The notes below the pieces were generated by a model that was given only the letters and a program-made list of their open reading frames with translations, was not told the DNA's origin and ran no database searches. Positions 52,993 through 53,069 of a stretch of 53,069 nucleotides of DNA are shown one piece after another. How positions within the stretch are numbered: position 1 is the first letter of the stretch; each line of letters opens with the position of its first letter. This stretch comes from Microbotryomycetes sp. JL201 (Eukaryota > Basidiomycota > Microbotryomycetes): NCBI GenBank assembly GCA_033819885.1, contig JAQYUZ010000066.1:1-53069 (forward strand). The letters are read 5' to 3'. A program made the position numbers and the translations under genes.

Positions 52993-53069
52993 CAAGGATG
53001 ACACATGCAGTCAGAAAGGGTGCTCTACGGAGCGACATTTTTGCCCGACACGAGTGGCAAGCATCACAT
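52993..53069. repeat. 77-bp direct repeat, right copy, cut by window end
   Basis: Identical to 52612-52688 and still matching at the last base, so the true repeat is longer. It could be a tandem subtelomeric unit of about 381 bp or an assembly overlap at a contig end. Confidence 0.9.

Larger units (their letters stand above)
52064..53069. other. Gene-poor terminal interval with repeats
   Basis: About 1 kb without a convincing gene. It holds a direct repeat pair (52612-52688 and 52993-53069) and a strong inverted repeat (52884-52928). No telomere-type hexamer array, terminal-repeat element or transposase-like frame was seen. Confidence 0.5.

Noticed and set aside
52612-53069. The terminal direct repeats as ends of an LTR-type or other virus-like element
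   Set aside because: The spacing is only 381 bp, there is no coding frame of such an element between them, and no typical end dinucleotides or primer site could be recognised.

Overview
The window looks like a contig from a gene-dense, intron-rich fungus, most likely a basidiomycete. Genes lie a few hundred bases apart on both strands. Coding regions are cut by many 50-80 bp introns with GTRNGY-like donors and CTAAC/CTNA-like branch sites, and GC content looks a little above half. Two Zn2Cys6 regulators, a fungal Na+/K+-type ATPase, a FPK1/NRC-2 kinase and Rcr-like and Snd2-like membrane proteins all fit. I cannot name the species. I found no tRNA, rRNA, CRISPR or clear transposon.

Left part (1-11.0 kb, all minus strand): flavocytochrome b2 (CYB2), a condensation/alcohol-acetyltransferase-like enzyme, an alpha/beta hydrolase with a peroxisomal tail signal, a coiled-coil RING protein and a mitochondrial ABC1/ADCK-type kinase. 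An 280 bp divergent promoter then leads to a large plus-strand low-complexity protein of unknown function (11.3-15.0 kb).

Centre (15.2-39.2 kb): Zn2Cys6 regulator 1, hexokinase, FPK1/NRC-2-type AGC kinase, and a long protein ending in a DEAD-box fold that has lost its catalytic motifs. Next come mitochondrial ribosomal protein bL19m, SND2/TMEM208, a Na+/K+-type P-ATPase, a UBZ4-finger protein, TRAPP subunit TRS20 and proteasome subunit alpha5 (PUP2). Several of these form head-to-head pairs with short shared promoters.

Right part (39.3-53.1 kb): three adjacent multipass membrane protein genes, an Rcr-like PY-motif membrane protein, Zn2Cys6 regulator 2, mitochondrial phosphopantetheinyl transferase PPT2, a 1-Cys peroxiredoxin, AMMECR1 and a small acidic protein. 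The last 2 kb are gene-poor, with a local duplication, a 15-bp-arm hairpin and a 77-bp direct repeat that runs off the end, as expected near a chromosome end or a repeat-limited contig end.

The main structural theme is extreme exon-intron architecture. At least five introns fit only as GC-AG introns. There is an 8-nt exon inside the peroxiredoxin active site, 20- and 26-nt internal exons in HXK and PUP2, and a first exon that is only the ATG of SND2. The most interesting protein is the catalytically dead DEAD-box-like protein at 24664-27918. All exon joins were made by eye from reading frame and family conservation, so transcript data would outrank them.
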